This document shows positions 63,651-64,000 of a DNA stretch of 64,000 nucleotides, one piece after another. The stretch is taken from the NCBI GenBank assembly GCA_000231825.2, contig JH720330.1:204789-268788 (forward strand), given 5' to 3'. The translations under genes were made by a program, and so were the position numbers. The stretch comes from Tetrahymena elliotti 4EA (lineage: Eukaryota; Ciliophora; Oligohymenophorea; Hymenostomatida; Tetrahymenidae). Below the pieces are notes generated by a model. The model did not search any database and was not told the origin of the DNA. It was given only the letters and a program-made list of their open reading frames with translations. Numbering within the stretch: position 1 is the stretch's first letter; the number at the start of each line of letters is the position of its first letter.

Positions 63651-64000
63651 ATAGATGATAGACATTTTAAAAATTAGTTTTGAATAAATAAAATTATTTT
63701 TAATTTAAAATTGTGATGGAATAAAATTTAAGGTTAATAATTTAATTTGATAGAAGAAATCATTGATTAAACGTTTAAAAGGAACTAAATTAATATTTGT
63801 GAAACATTTTTCTTATATTTAATAAGTTAATTTTCTTTTCTATTTACTTTTAATTTTTAACAAAACTTCTACTTTGTCATTGAAATCATCTCTTTAATTA
63901 AAATCTTACAAAATTCTCTAGTGGTGAGAAATAAGTAACAATCAAGTTTTTGCTTAAAATAAAATTACTTTTTCTCCATTTTCCTTCAACAAATTTAAAT
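63651..64000. other. Window edge: unresolved 5' part of channel copy 2
   Basis: Several minus-strand frames are free of TGA here, but none aligns convincingly with the N-terminus of channel copy 1. First exon(s), an intron or the promoter of copy 2 may be present. Nothing is called. Confidence 0.4.

Noticed and set aside
1..64000. CRISPR arrays, prokaryotic operons, insertion sequences, telomeric G4T2 repeats
   Set aside because: None was seen. Intron-rich genes with TAA/TAG as Gln show this is ciliate nuclear DNA, and no telomere repeat occurs at either window end.

Overview
This window is nuclear DNA from a ciliate of the Tetrahymena type (oligohymenophorean). It is extremely AT-rich. TAA and TAG lie inside well-conserved protein frames where glutamine fits, and TGA is the stop in every recognisable intact gene. 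Genes are split by many short, very AT-rich GT-AG introns, mostly about 50-100 nt. Because TAA/TAG are sense codons, standard-code open reading frames are misleading here; the calls below were read with TAA/TAG = Gln.

Layout. 1-8.5 kb: a large minus-strand gene for a Gln/Asn/Ser-rich coiled-coil protein with an IQ calmodulin-binding motif; its 3' end lies beyond the window. 8.5-12.2 kb: AT-rich spacer holding a broken ARF-family small GTPase gene (minus). 12.2-14.3 kb: an intron-less Gln/Asn-rich coiled-coil gene (plus). 15.4-19.1 kb: a plus-strand membrane protein gene with a signal peptide, about nine furin-like cysteine-rich repeats and several transmembrane helices, interrupted by an in-frame TGA. 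19.1-26.0 kb: a long gene-poor stretch in which about 20.35-24.1 kb looks like decayed coding sequence. 26.0-26.4 kb: a short gene with strikingly GC-rich, biased codon use. 26.5-30.6 kb: spacer.

30.6-47.1 kb: a complete axonemal dynein heavy chain gene (minus), of the single-headed inner-arm kind. Head-to-head with it, at 48.1-50.6 kb (plus), is a 10-exon gene for an outer-dynein-arm docking-complex coiled-coil protein (ODA1/CCDC63/CCDC114 family). Two motility genes therefore share one spacer of about 975 bp.

51.1-64.0 kb: two paralogous minus-strand potassium channel genes (six-transmembrane core, TIGYGD filter, degenerate cyclic-nucleotide-binding region, CCHC zinc knuckle). They flank a minus-strand leucine-rich-repeat-like gene and a small plus-strand membrane protein gene whose 3' end overlaps it. 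The 5' end of the second channel lies at or beyond the window end.

The disrupted loci (ARF-like, furin-repeat, the 20-24 kb tract) all fall in the 8.5-26 kb part, while the genes in 30-64 kb read as intact.
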